Part shown: positions 1-8,084 of the stretch, piece by piece
How positions within the stretch are numbered: the stretch's first letter is position 1
How the letters are laid out: every line of letters starts with the position of its first letter
Assembly (NCBI RefSeq): GCF_000758705.1
Contig: NZ_CP009287.1
Coordinates: 6,820,001-6,884,000 of the forward strand
Direction of reading: 5' to 3'
Length of the DNA: 64,000 nt
From: Paenibacillus graminis
GTDB lineage: Bacteria; Bacillota; Bacilli; Paenibacillales; Paenibacillaceae
The notes under the pieces: generated by a model
Database searches by the model: none
What the model saw: only the letters and a program-made list of their open reading frames with translations
What the model was told of the DNA's origin: nothing
Position numbers and translations under genes: made by a program

Positions 1-853
1 GCGTTCTCTTATAATCCCGTTCCACAATGGTCGTATCCAGGACCGTTCCGCTCAGCGAATCAATGAGTACATTATACGTGAGATAGGGTCTTCCTTGAGC
101 TCGGAGCGTCCCTTCTCGGTAAGGATGGAAATCGACGGACCACTCTCCCTTTTGCTCAGGACCCCATTTATTGTATAACGCTGTGGCCTCTAGCTTGGAC
201 AGATCCACATCGAATAGACGGATCACACTCTCTCTTGCTTTGCTGAGGGTTTCGGCCTCGCCGATGTCCTTCTGATCAGGCTGCGGTTTTACATAGGTCA
301 GGCTCAACACATAATTGAAGCGATAATTCCAATCGATAAACTGCAGCATTTCCTCATCCGTAAGGGCACGCTTGGGGAATACATAAGTAGCTTTGCTCTG
401 ATCCAGATAAAACTCGTGGTTCCCGGCTTTCATGGGCAGCTTCTGCTTGGGACGCAGGCCATCGAACCGATATTGATCGTCCAGGATAAGCCGCCGTTTG
501 ATTTCTTGCTCGGTCATCTCCCGGGTGAATATTTCATGATCCATAAATCTAAGCTTTTCGGCGTACGCATTGGACTCCTTGATTTCCTCTTCAGTGACCG
601 TGAGCTCCAAATACGTCTGGATCGTCGAGACCGGAGCCTTCGCCTCGATCTTCAGCACCGGAATCTGGCCGCTCGCCAGTTGAACCGCAGGCTTCCCGGT
701 TTGCTGCTGTGTGTAGGATACATTCGCTTCCGGCATCTGGCGGCTCATTTCTGTGTAAGCAACAATTTGCGGTACCGCAAAAGCACTGAGACCCAGCAGT
801 CCTCCCGCTATGAATATCACTCCAAGGGCCGATTTAACGTCATTTCTGTTCAT
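1..853 (-). CDS. Membrane-anchored/secreted protein, 3' part missing (cut by window edge)
   Basis: The reading frame is open from the ATG at 853 to base 1, about 284 residues, and continues beyond the window. I chose this ATG because GGAGGT lies 8 bases upstream; the nearby GTG at 859 is too close to that site. Residues 8-27 form one hydrophobic segment (signal anchor or uncleaved signal peptide), followed by a mostly hydrophilic extracytoplasmic part. The last visible stretch (YLTYNVLIDSLSGTVLD) resembles PepSY/YcdB-type beta-strand modules, but this is only an impression. It follows the sensor kinase on the same strand after 58 bases, so it is probably the third gene of the two-component operon and may be its target or accessory sensor. 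Function is unknown. Confidence 0.7.
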   Translation of the reverse strand, partial: MNRNDVKSALGVIFIAGGLLGLSAFAVPQIVAYTEMSRQMPEANVSYTQQQTGKPAVQLASGQIPVLKIEAKAPVSTIQTYLELTVTEEEIKESNAYAEKLRFMDHEIFTREMTEQEIKRRLILDDQYRFDGLRPKQKLPMKAGNHEFYLDQSKATYVFPKRALTDEEMLQFIDWNYRFNYVLSLTYVKPQPDQKDIGEAETLSKARESVIRLFDVDLSKLEATALYNKWGPEQKGEWSVDFHPYREGTLRAQGRPYLTYNVLIDSLSGTVLDTTIVERDYKRT

Positions 854-911
854 CTTCACTACCTCCAATGTGTAAGTGGGCTTGTCTTAGCCTTACTGTA
901 AGATAAAGATG

Positions 912-2270
912 TTATAAAGTAAGAGGCCCGTTGTTATGGAGTTGTAAAATAAGCTGTATGGTCGTACCCTTCTGCTCCTCCGACTTCAGAGACAGCTGCG
1001 CCTGATGCGCTTCTGCAATCTGGCGGCACAGGGCCAGACCGAGTCCGGCCCCGCCATGTTCTCTGGATCGCGCATGATCCACCCGGTAGAACGGCTCAAA
1101 TACCCGCTCCAAATGTGCGGCGCTCATGCCTCTGCCGGAGTCTGTCACCTCCAAAACCGCCGCAGCATCCTGTTCATACGCCGCCAGCTTGATCTCCAAA
1201 CCCGGGGTTGAAGCATGGATCGAGTTCTCCAGGCAATTCACCAGAAACGATTCGAGCAGTTCCCGGTCGCCCCATACCGCGGGAATATCTGCATCTAGAA
1301 TCAGCTCAATCCCTGCCGCATCCAGATTAGCCTGTTCCATCCGGCGCACGGATTCGAACAGTTCCACAACCGGTATCCTGCTCCGTTTCACCGGCTGATG
1401 GCTGAGAATGGATAGATCCAGCAGCTTGAAAACCAGATTCTTCAGGCGCAGCGTCTCGCTCCAGAGATACCCGCTCGCTGTTATCCGCTCTTCCTCATCA
1501 ATATGGGCGGCATTCAAATACTGGGCGAATCCCTGCAGACTGGTCAGCGGCGTTCTCAGCTCATGAGCCAGGTTATCCACCATCCGCTGTTTCTCCTCAG
1601 CCATGGCGGAGAGGTCCGTGACCTGCCTTTCCACAGCATCTGCCATGCGGTTAAAGTGCTGCGCCAGCTCCCCGAATTCATCCCTGTTCTTAAGCTGCAC
1701 CCGTTGGCCATAGTTCCCTTCGGCTATACTTTTGGTGCTGTCCGCCAATGATTGCAGAGGTTTCGTCAGCTTGCGGATCAGCACATACATGAGTGCAGCA
1801 AGAACAGGAATCGAAATACAGTTGATATAGACAAAATAACGATTCAGCTCATCCTGGCCGGCATACAGTGCTTCAATATCCCGCCGGTAAGTTAGCTGCA
1901 AATACCCGTAAGGCGCCGGCAGCTCATTCGTTACGCTGATATGGCGGGCGGACGGCTCCGATGGCTCCGCATACACGGGGGCATCCTGATTGGATAATTG
2001 CAGAGATATGCCCCGCTCCCGGTAATACTCTCCATAGGAACGGGCAACATCCAGCAGAATCGTATCGTTAATCCGCATCCCCCGTGATTTTATGGAATTT
2101 AGATTTTCATAGATACTGTTGGCAATCAGAGCATGGTCACTTGCCGCCCGCTGCTGTTCCCTGTTCATATTCAGCCGCCAGCTTTTGTTCATAATCATAA
2201 TGACGCTCACATCCAGGACTACAACGAACAAGACGAGCATCAGCACCAGCGTTTTCTGCCAGAATCTCAT
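912..2270 (-). CDS. Sensor histidine kinase (HAMP, HisKA, HATPase_c)
   Basis: This is a 452-residue membrane sensor kinase of the OmpR-partner class. A first membrane helix lies at about residues 7-28, an extracytoplasmic sensor of about 120 residues follows, and a second helix lies near 150-168. A HAMP linker, then the HisKA box with NLAHELRTPL (phospho-acceptor His near residue 235) comes next. The ATP-binding domain shows an N box (NCLENSIHAS), a G1 box (DSGRGMS), the FEPFYR F box and GGAGLGLAL. All catalytic motifs look intact. It starts 3 bases after the stop of the response regulator, so the pair is co-transcribed and probably translationally coupled. The signal cannot be told from the sequence; the small sensor domain suggests an envelope or cationic stress signal, but this is inference. 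Confidence 0.93.
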   Translation of the reverse strand: MRFWQKTLVLMLVLFVVVLDVSVIMIMNKSWRLNMNREQQRAASDHALIANSIYENLNSIKSRGMRINDTILLDVARSYGEYYRERGISLQLSNQDAPVYAEPSEPSARHISVTNELPAPYGYLQLTYRRDIEALYAGQDELNRYFVYINCISIPVLAALMYVLIRKLTKPLQSLADSTKSIAEGNYGQRVQLKNRDEFGELAQHFNRMADAVERQVTDLSAMAEEKQRMVDNLAHELRTPLTSLQGFAQYLNAAHIDEEERITASGYLWSETLRLKNLVFKLLDLSILSHQPVKRSRIPVVELFESVRRMEQANLDAAGIELILDADIPAVWGDRELLESFLVNCLENSIHASTPGLEIKLAAYEQDAAAVLEVTDSGRGMSAAHLERVFEPFYRVDHARSREHGGAGLGLALCRQIAEAHQAQLSLKSEEQKGTTIQLILQLHNNGPLTL

Positions 2271-2273
2271 CGC

Positions 2274-2933
2274 TCACCTCTCCGCTTCCAGACGGTAACC
2301 CAGCTTGTACACCGTTCTGATACGTTCTTCCCAGCCCAGTTTTTTGCGCAGTTGCCGGATATGCACATCCACCGTCCGGGTATCTCCTTCAAATTCATAA
2401 CCCCAGGCCAGCTCCAGCAGTTTCTCCCGGGATAAGGCAATATTCTGGTTCTGAATCAGAACCTCCAGCAATTCAAATTCTCTGGCCGTTAGTTCGACAA
2501 GCTGTCCGCTCCTATAGATCTGCCGGGCCGCCAAACGGATGTCTACATCTCCTGCGGTAAATCCCTCTTCTTCCTTGATATTCCGGCGCAAAACAACGTT
2601 GATGCGGGCCAGCAGCTCCAAAATCTCAAACGGTTTAATGATATAATCATCCGCACCCAGCTCAAAGCCGGTGATGCGGTCAGCCAAAGAATCCTTGGCG
2701 GTAATAAAAATAACCGGAACACCCGGATGGCGGTGCCGCCTCATCCATTCAAATCCATCCATCACCGGCAGCATCACATCCAGCAAAATAAGATCGATCT
2801 TCTCCTGCTCCAGAATCTGCTGCATCTGCGCTCCATCAAAGGCTTTAAAAAACCGATGGCCAACCAGCTTTAAATTCATCGTAATCAGATCGCTGATCGG
2901 CTTCTCATCCTCAACCACCAATATCGTTGCCAT
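2274..2933 (-). CDS. OmpR/PhoB-family response regulator
   Basis: This 219-residue protein has an N-terminal receiver domain (acidic pair in VVEDE, phospho-acceptor Asp in LILLDVMLP, Lys in YIIKPFE) and a C-terminal winged helix (TVDVHIRQLRKKLG, VYKLGYRLE). I place the start at the ATG at 2933, seven bases after GGAGG; a TTG two codons upstream overlaps the spacing region and is less likely. It is the first gene of the operon regulator-kinase-membrane protein read leftward. It should bind direct repeats upstream of its targets when phosphorylated, and its own promoter must lie in the roughly 300-base gap to hcp. The family call is secure; the regulon is unknown. Confidence 0.95.
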   Translation of the reverse strand: MATILVVEDEKPISDLITMNLKLVGHRFFKAFDGAQMQQILEQEKIDLILLDVMLPVMDGFEWMRRHRHPGVPVIFITAKDSLADRITGFELGADDYIIKPFEILELLARINVVLRRNIKEEEGFTAGDVDIRLAARQIYRSGQLVELTAREFELLEVLIQNQNIALSREKLLELAWGYEFEGDTRTVDVHIRQLRKKLGWEERIRTVYKLGYRLEAER

Positions 2934-3180
2934 CCCCAAACCTCCACCTCTTGCTTAGCCAGTTATACCTGTACGGTGCCATAATCGTTGTGGTTCGACA
3001 TTGTAACCCAATTCCCTCTATTATTCAAACCCTTCACTGGTCTCAGCCCGGTCATCGGCCGGAATCCAACAGAGAAATCGCCTTGCCTTAAGCGGACTGG
3101 ACGCAATGGTGAGGGCTTGCAGCAGGGATACTCCGTCCTCAGCCATCTGTGTGTCGAGCCTATCCATCTTAGACGCCAAT
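2934..3180. other. Intergenic region, promoter area of the two-component operon
   Basis: This stretch lies between the response regulator start and the hcp terminator. It must contain the leftward promoter of the two-component operon, but I could not assign a convincing -35/-10 pair. A short open frame on the plus strand (about 64 codons) lacks a ribosome binding site and a recognisable composition, so I do not call it a gene. Confidence 0.4.
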
Positions 3181-3226
3181 AAGCCGGACGCTATCCCCTT
3201 CAGGGGGCAGCGTCCGGCTTAATTTT
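3181..3226. terminator. Strong hairpin downstream of hcp
   Basis: GCCGGACGCT pairs with AGCGTCCGGC around a loop that itself can fold (CCCCTT/AGGGGG), giving a very stable stem. It lies 13 bases beyond the hcp stop codon. The T-rich tail is better on the plus strand (TTAATTTT) than in the hcp direction, so termination of hcp is likely but its efficiency is uncertain. Confidence 0.65.
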
Positions 3227-3238
3227 AACCTGTCTGTG

Positions 3239-4891
3239 TTAGACCGCAGCGATAAAATGCTCCATATCCTCTTGTACACTGGTAATGCCGCTAATGCCGA
3301 AGGTGTCTACCAGCACTTTGGCTACATTCGGAGAGAGGAAGGCCGGCAGTGTCGGGCCAAGATGAATATTCTTGACACCGAGATGCAGCAGGGCCAGCAG
3401 CACAATGACCGCTTTTTGCTCGTACCAGGCAATATTGTAGGCAATCGGCAGATCATTGATGTCCTCCAGTCCGAATACCTCCTTGAGCTTCAGCGCAATC
3501 ACGACTAGGGAATAGGAGTCGTTGCATTGTCCGGCATCCAGTACGCGGGGAATCCCGCCGACCTCCCCAAGCGCCAGCTTGTTGTATTTATACTTCGCAC
3601 AACCCGCCGTCAGAATAACGGTATCTCCCGGCAGCTCAGCGGCAAATTCCGTGTAGTAATTCCGGCTCTTCATCCGGCCGTCGCAGCCTGCCATCACAAA
3701 GAACTGCTTGATTGCGCCGCTCTGCACAGCCTCTACCACCTGATCGGCCACATTCATTACCGCAGCATGGGCGAAGCCGCCAACAATTTCTCCGGTTTCA
3801 ATTTCAGTTGGTGCCTCGCAACTCTTGGCCTGCTCGATGATTGCAGAGAAATCCTTCTCCCCGTTCTCACCGGCCGCAATATGCTGTACCCCAGGGAAAC
3901 CCGTATGGCCGGTGGTGTACAGACGGTGAATATAGCTGTCCTTAGGAGGTACAATGCAGTTCGTAGTCATCAGAATCGGACCGTTAAAGCTCGCAAATTC
4001 CTCATTTTGCTTCCACCAGGCGTTGCCGTAATTGCCTACGAAATGGCTGTATTTTTTGAATGCAGGATAATAGTGGGCCGGCAGCATCTCGCTGTGTGTA
4101 TACACATCCACTCCGGTTCCTTCCGTCTGCTTGAGCAGCGAATCCATATCCTTCAGGTCATGCCCGCTGATCAGAATCCCCGGACGGGTTCCCACACCGA
4201 TGTTCACTTTGGTAATTTCCGGGTTGCCGTATGTCGATGTATTCGCCCGGTCCAGCAGCGCCATGACCTCTACACCCAGCTTCCCGCATTCCAGCACCAG
4301 CGCAGTCAGTTCGTCGCCGCTGAGCGTGTCATCCAGCACTGCCGCCAAACCTTTTTCCATAAAAGCCTGAGCATTAGGCTCATAATAGCCCAGTACCGCC
4401 GCATGCTCCATATAAGCCGCCATCCCTTTGAGTCCGTAGGTCAGCAGCTCGCGCAGCGAACGGATATCCTCATGTTCTGTGGCAAGAACACCTACTTCCT
4501 GTGCTTTTAGCTGCAGCTCCTCATCTGTACCGGCAGTCCAGAGGGCTGCATCATGACCGGACAGGGCAGCCTCTGCCCCTGCGGAGTTCAGCCGGTTTCT
4601 CCACTGGTCACGAAGTGCAAGTCCTTCTCTAATGCGTGTTGTGAAATGCTCCGGGGTGAAGTTTGCATTGGTAATGGTCGCGAACATGCTTCCGGTTATA
4701 AACTTCTCTGTGGCCGGATCAGTGATGCCAAGCTCGCGGCCCCGCTGTGCAAAGATTGAAATGCCTTTCAGCGTATACAGCAGCAGATCCTGGAGATTCG
4801 CCACCTCGCTGGTTTTACCGCAGACTCCCTGGATGGTGCAGCCTGATCCCTTCGCCGCCTCCTGACATTGAAAACAGAACATTTCGCTCAT
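3239..4891 (-). CDS. hcp: Hybrid cluster protein / hydroxylamine reductase
   Basis: This 550-residue protein matches Hcp in length and motifs. The N-terminal cysteines C6, C9, C18 and C24 (spacing 2, 8, 5) match the form that holds a [4Fe-4S] cluster, rather than the Enterobacteriaceae form with wider spacing. The hybrid Fe-S-O cluster ligands are seen in [22 protein letters not shown] and GQCNDSYS. Hcp proteins reduce hydroxylamine in vitro and are thought to act as NO reductases or S-nitrosylases under nitrosative stress in the anaerobic cytoplasm. No hcr reductase follows. It is transcribed divergently from a Crp/Fnr-type regulator, and the shared 142-base gap contains a perfect palindrome, so nitrosative or anaerobic control by that regulator is the simplest reading. 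Confidence 0.96.
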   Translation of the reverse strand: MSEMFCFQCQEAAKGSGCTIQGVCGKTSEVANLQDLLLYTLKGISIFAQRGRELGITDPATEKFITGSMFATITNANFTPEHFTTRIREGLALRDQWRNRLNSAGAEAALSGHDAALWTAGTDEELQLKAQEVGVLATEHEDIRSLRELLTYGLKGMAAYMEHAAVLGYYEPNAQAFMEKGLAAVLDDTLSGDELTALVLECGKLGVEVMALLDRANTSTYGNPEITKVNIGVGTRPGILISGHDLKDMDSLLKQTEGTGVDVYTHSEMLPAHYYPAFKKYSHFVGNYGNAWWKQNEEFASFNGPILMTTNCIVPPKDSYIHRLYTTGHTGFPGVQHIAAGENGEKDFSAIIEQAKSCEAPTEIETGEIVGGFAHAAVMNVADQVVEAVQSGAIKQFFVMAGCDGRMKSRNYYTEFAAELPGDTVILTAGCAKYKYNKLALGEVGGIPRVLDAGQCNDSYSLVVIALKLKEVFGLEDINDLPIAYNIAWYEQKAVIVLLALLHLGVKNIHLGPTLPAFLSPNVAKVLVDTFGISGITSVQEDMEHFIAAV

Positions 4892-4990
4892 TTCCCGTTC
4901 ACTCCTTATGGGTTCTTGGATACTGGACAGGACATTCCTCGTCCCGCCTTTACAGTTACCAGTAATTGTAGTAGACTTTCGTCGAACAAT

Positions 4991-5008
4991 CGGTAACGGA
5001 TGTTACCG
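4991..5008. promoter_or_regulatory. Candidate Crp/Fnr-type operator between hcp and its regulator
   Basis: CGGTAAC-GGAT-GTTACCG is a perfect 7-base inverted repeat with a 4-base centre, the geometry bound by Crp/Fnr dimers. It sits 26 bases upstream of the regulator start and 100 bases upstream of the hcp start, so one dimer could control both genes. The half site GTAAC/GTTAC differs from classical Fnr (TTGAT) and Crp (TGTGA) sites. This fits a separate subfamily. Confidence 0.65.
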
Positions 5009-5033
5009 AATATTTAAATTCTGGAGGAAATCT

Positions 5034-5741
5034 ATGAAACCTGACCCTGCCGTGCTGCAGGCCTGTCTGCTGTTTCGGGGACGGTCTGTGGAAGAGATTG
5101 AATCTCTGCTGCACAAGATGATCTACACTGTCAGCGAGTTTCCGAGAAAAACAGTAATCCTCGCTGAAGGCGACAAGGCCGACCGCCTCGGTATCGTGCT
5201 CTCGGGACGGGTGGAAGTGCAGAAGAACCATCCCACGGGCAGCGGTGTAACCATTGCCCATCTGAATCAAGGCCAGACCATTGGCGAAGCCGTGCTGTTC
5301 CGCAGAAACAACAGTGTTCCCGCAACGGTTACCGCCTCTGATCCCTGCACCGTCATGTTCATTGGCAAGCAGGAGCTGCTGCGGATGTTTACGGCAGATA
5401 CAGACCTGTTGACCCGTTTCATTGAGAATCTGTCCGAGCGGCTGGTGCTGGTCAACCGGAAAATTGAAATACTCTCAGCCGGACCGCTGCGGCGGCGCAT
5501 TGTCGATTTTCTGCTGGAGCAGGCGGAGCTGCAGTCCTCCGCTACTGTCCGGCTTCCTTTCAGCAGAAAGGAATGGGCCGAGCATTTGAATACGGCACGG
5601 CCTTCGCTTTCCCGTGAAATGGGAATTCTGCGCGACCAGGGCTGGATTCTTTTCAAGGGGAGGGAAATCACCCTTCTGGACATGGATCAGATGAAGGATT
5701 ACATTCACAGTGTCGAAGCTGATTCCGGGGGCAAGAGCTGA
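5034..5741 (+). CDS. Crp/Fnr-family transcriptional regulator, divergent from hcp
   Basis: The protein has 235 residues. An N-terminal cyclic-nucleotide-binding-type beta barrel (LSGRVEV, GQTIGEAVLF) is followed by a long dimer helix and a winged helix-turn-helix (SRKEWAEHLNTARPSLSREM, then GWILFKGREITLLD). I start it at the ATG at 5034, preceded by GGAGG. No cysteine cluster like that of Fnr is visible at the N-terminus, so it does not look like a [4Fe-4S] oxygen sensor; heme or direct NO sensing, as proposed for HcpR/NnrR-type relatives, is possible. Its position divergent from hcp and the shared palindrome make it the likely activator of hcp. Subfamily assignment is inference. Confidence 0.9.
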   Translation: MKPDPAVLQACLLFRGRSVEEIESLLHKMIYTVSEFPRKTVILAEGDKADRLGIVLSGRVEVQKNHPTGSGVTIAHLNQGQTIGEAVLFRRNNSVPATVTASDPCTVMFIGKQELLRMFTADTDLLTRFIENLSERLVLVNRKIEILSAGPLRRRIVDFLLEQAELQSSATVRLPFSRKEWAEHLNTARPSLSREMGILRDQGWILFKGREITLLDMDQMKDYIHSVEADSGGKS

Positions 5742-5774
5742 AGCAGATGACTAATTATGGAGGAAGGGTCGAGG

Positions 5775-7166
5775 ATGCTCGAAGCAACGTCGCAGAACGT
5801 AGAACAAATGTTGGGGGACACCTGTGAATTTTTCCACACCGGAGCTACAAGGGCTGTTGCCTTCCGGCTGGAGCAGCTGCGGAAGCTGAAGAATGCCATC
5901 AAACGCTACGAAACACGGATTATTGCCGCTCTGAATAAGGACCTGCACAAAAGCGAATTCGAAGCCTATGCTACGGAGATCGGCTTCACGCTCGACAGCA
6001 TCGGGTACATGATGAAGCACCTGAAACGCTGGGCAAAGCCCGTCAAAGTAAAGTCCCCGCTGCATATGTTCCCGGCCAAAAGCCTGATTCTCAGCGAGCC
6101 CTACGGGACCGTGCTGATTATCGGACCTTTCAATTATCCGTTCCAGCTGCTGATTGAGCCGCTGATCGGCGCTATCGCCGCCGGGAATTGCGCTGTGCTG
6201 AAGCCTTCGGAGAGTACTCCCGCTGTCTCGGGAGTTATAGAAGACATGATCCGGGAGACGTTCGAACCGGCTTATATCCGGGTAGTCCAAGGCGAGAAAG
6301 AGATGACCACTCAGCTGATCCAGGCCAAGTTCGATTATATTTTCTTTACGGGAAGTGTCCCTGTCGGCAAAATCGTGATGGAAGCCGCCGCCAAAAATCT
6401 GGTCCCGGTCACGCTGGAGCTCGGCGGTAAAAGCCCGGTCATCGTCGATAAGACGGCCGATCTGGAGGCGGCGGCCAAGCGGATCGTCTGGGGAAAGCTG
6501 ATCAATGTGGGGCAGACCTGCATCGCCCCGGATTACATGCTGGTCCACCACAGCGTCGCAGCCGAGCTGATCCGCCGGATCAAACATTATATTACTGTTT
6601 TTTACGGCAGCGATATTCAGCGCAGCCCGGATTACGGCCGGATCGTCAATGAACGGCAGCTGCAGCGGATTCGCGGAATGTTGGAGAAGGACCAGGCTAA
6701 GATTGTTCTGGGCGGCAAGGTTTTGCCCGAAGATCTGTACATTGAGCCCACCTTGATCCACCCGGCTGCCTGGAGCGACGCCTCCATGGCGGATGAGATC
6801 TTTGGACCTGTCCTGCCCATTATGGAATACAGCCGCCTGGAAGAGGCCATTCAATCGGTGAATGAACACCCCAAACCGCTGGCGCTCTACTTATTCACAG
6901 AGGATAAGCAGGTGGAGCGCGAGGTGCTTGGGCGCGTTTCGTTCGGCGGCGGCTGCGTAAATGATACCATCACCCACGTAGCCAGCAGCCACCTGCCGTT
7001 CGGCGGCGTCGGCGGCTCCGGGATTGGCGGGTATCACGGCGAGCACAGCTTTGATGTTTTCTCCCACCGGAAAAGCATCGTAAAGCGGAGCACCCGAATC
7101 GACTTCGGCATTGTCTATCCGCCTTATGGCAATAAAGTCAAGCTGGCGCGGAAGCTGCTGAAGTAG
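5775..7166 (+). CDS. Aldehyde dehydrogenase (class 3-like, NAD(P)-dependent)
   Basis: This is a 463-residue aldehyde dehydrogenase. The N-terminal NAD-binding part has GPFNYPFQ and FTGSVPVG, the general-base Glu lies in LELGGKSP, and the catalytic Cys in GQTCIAPDY. The C-terminal part has FGPVLPI and LPFGGVGGSGIG. The shorter length and the hydrophobic/basic C-terminus (KVKLARKLLK) match class 3 fatty-aldehyde-type enzymes (AldH/YwdH group), which oxidise medium or long chain aldehydes. I prefer the ATG at 5775, behind the purine-rich GGAGGAAGGG, over the ATG at 5757, which has no ribosome binding site. It starts 33 bases after the regulator gene and may be co-transcribed. The substrate is unknown. 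Confidence 0.93.
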   Translation: MLEATSQNVEQMLGDTCEFFHTGATRAVAFRLEQLRKLKNAIKRYETRIIAALNKDLHKSEFEAYATEIGFTLDSIGYMMKHLKRWAKPVKVKSPLHMFPAKSLILSEPYGTVLIIGPFNYPFQLLIEPLIGAIAAGNCAVLKPSESTPAVSGVIEDMIRETFEPAYIRVVQGEKEMTTQLIQAKFDYIFFTGSVPVGKIVMEAAAKNLVPVTLELGGKSPVIVDKTADLEAAAKRIVWGKLINVGQTCIAPDYMLVHHSVAAELIRRIKHYITVFYGSDIQRSPDYGRIVNERQLQRIRGMLEKDQAKIVLGGKVLPEDLYIEPTLIHPAAWSDASMADEIFGPVLPIMEYSRLEEAIQSVNEHPKPLALYLFTEDKQVEREVLGRVSFGGGCVNDTITHVASSHLPFGGVGGSGIGGYHGEHSFDVFSHRKSIVKRSTRIDFGIVYPPYGNKVKLARKLLK

Positions 7167-7232
7167 CAGCGGTTAGGATTCAGGAACACAAACATAACGT
7201 AAAATAGGATCAGATGGATAGGAGAGGGTTCT

Positions 7233-7619
7233 GTGGCGGAACGAAAACAAGTGTTTACAGGCTCACCGTGGGAGTCAACCGTGGGATACTGCCGGGCCAT
7301 CCGTGTTGGCGACCGGATTGAGGTAGCAGGAACGACAGCGATGAAGGACGGCGTAGTTTTTGGCAAAGGCAACCCTTATGAGCAAACCCGGTTTATTCTG
7401 CAGGTCATTGAGAAGGCGCTTGGGGAACTGGGTGCAGGCCTGGAGAATGTTATAAGAACAAGAATGTTCGTCACGGACATTTCCAAATGGGAGGAATTCG
7501 GAAAGGCCCATGGAGAGTTTTTCAAGGATATCCAGCCTGTTGCGACAATGGTTGAGGTAAAAGCGCTGATCGCCCCCGACCTGCTCATTGAAATCGAAGT
7601 AGAGGCTATCGCACCGTAA
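7233..7619 (+). CDS. RidA/YjgF-family protein (enamine/imine deaminase-like)
   Basis: This 128-residue protein starts at a GTG preceded by GGAGAGGG. The fold signature is clear: G-Y-C-R-A-I-R near the N-terminus, then ENVIRTRMFVTDISKWEEF with the Arg that contacts the substrate carboxylate, and a C-terminal hydrophobic strand ending in IEVEAIAP. Members trimerise in the cytosol and hydrolyse reactive enamines/imines or related compounds. This one lacks the full RidA C-terminal signature with the catalytic Glu, so it may belong to another Rid subgroup. It lies 66 bases after the aldehyde dehydrogenase; a joint role in clearing reactive carbonyl or imine products is possible but speculative. 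Confidence 0.88.
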   Translation: MAERKQVFTGSPWESTVGYCRAIRVGDRIEVAGTTAMKDGVVFGKGNPYEQTRFILQVIEKALGELGAGLENVIRTRMFVTDISKWEEFGKAHGEFFKDIQPVATMVEVKALIAPDLLIEIEVEAIAP

Positions 7620-7638
7620 ACCTGTTCCTGCATTTCCG

Positions 7639-7800
7639 CCGTTGTTGCGGAGCAAACACGCCTGCGGCGTTCTAACAACGGCGTTTCTGCCGTTGTTGCG
7701 GAGCAAACCGGCCTGCGGTGCTCTAACAACGGCATTTCTGCCGTTGTTGCGGAGCAAACCGGCCTACGGTGCTCTAACAACGGCATTTCTGCCGTTGTTT
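7639..7800. repeat. 51-bp tandem array A (AACAACGGC...GCCGTTGTT core)
   Basis: Units begin with CCGTTGTT at 7639, 7690, 7741 and 7792, an exact 51-base period with three full units and a partial fourth. Each junction forms AACAACGGC-6 bases-GCCGTTGTT, a perfect stem, and the middle of the unit can form GAGCA...TGCTC. The array begins 20 bases after the ridA-like stop. The same core at the same period recurs at 47.8 kb. Because 51 is divisible by 3 the array is open in some frames, but there is no sign of translation. Confidence 0.9.
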
Positions 7801-7824
7801 CGCCAGCGCTCTGTATGCGCTGGA

Positions 7825-8058
7825 ATCAGAGGTACTTTTACCTCTCATCTGGCTCAACGAACCACTTCTGGCCTAATCAGAGATATTTTTACCTCTCATT
7901 TCACCCTGCGGGCCTACTTCTAGCCTAATCAGAGGTATTTATACCTTTCATTTCACCCTGCGGGCCTACTTCTGGCCAATTCAGAGGTATTTTTACCTCT
8001 CATTTCACCCCTTCGGCCTACTTCCGGCCTAATCAGAGGTATTTTTACCTCTCATTTC
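7825..8058. repeat. 51-52-bp array B with AGAGGTA-TTTT-TACCTCT palindromes
   Basis: Five copies of a unit starting near ATCAGAGGTA occur at 7825, 7876, 7928, 7979 and 8032, a spacing of 51-53 bases. Each carries AGAGGTA-TTTT-TACCTCT (with small changes) followed by CATTTCACCC and a GGCCTACTTCTGGCCT-like inverted repeat. It abuts array A directly but shares no sequence with it; only the period is shared. It ends 27 bases before the stop codon of the leftward GGDEF-EAL gene, so transcripts from both sides would fold into hairpins here. Confidence 0.88.
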
Positions 8059-8084
8059 GCCAATAGCCCAAACTAAACTCCAGC

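Noticed and set aside
2988..3182. Short open frame between the two-component operon and hcp
   Set aside because: No start signal and no family; it lies in the promoter region and runs into a terminator hairpin.
7639..8058. CRISPR array or coding repeat protein
   Set aside because: Units are repeated along their whole length, including the would-be spacers, and the open frames have no start signal.
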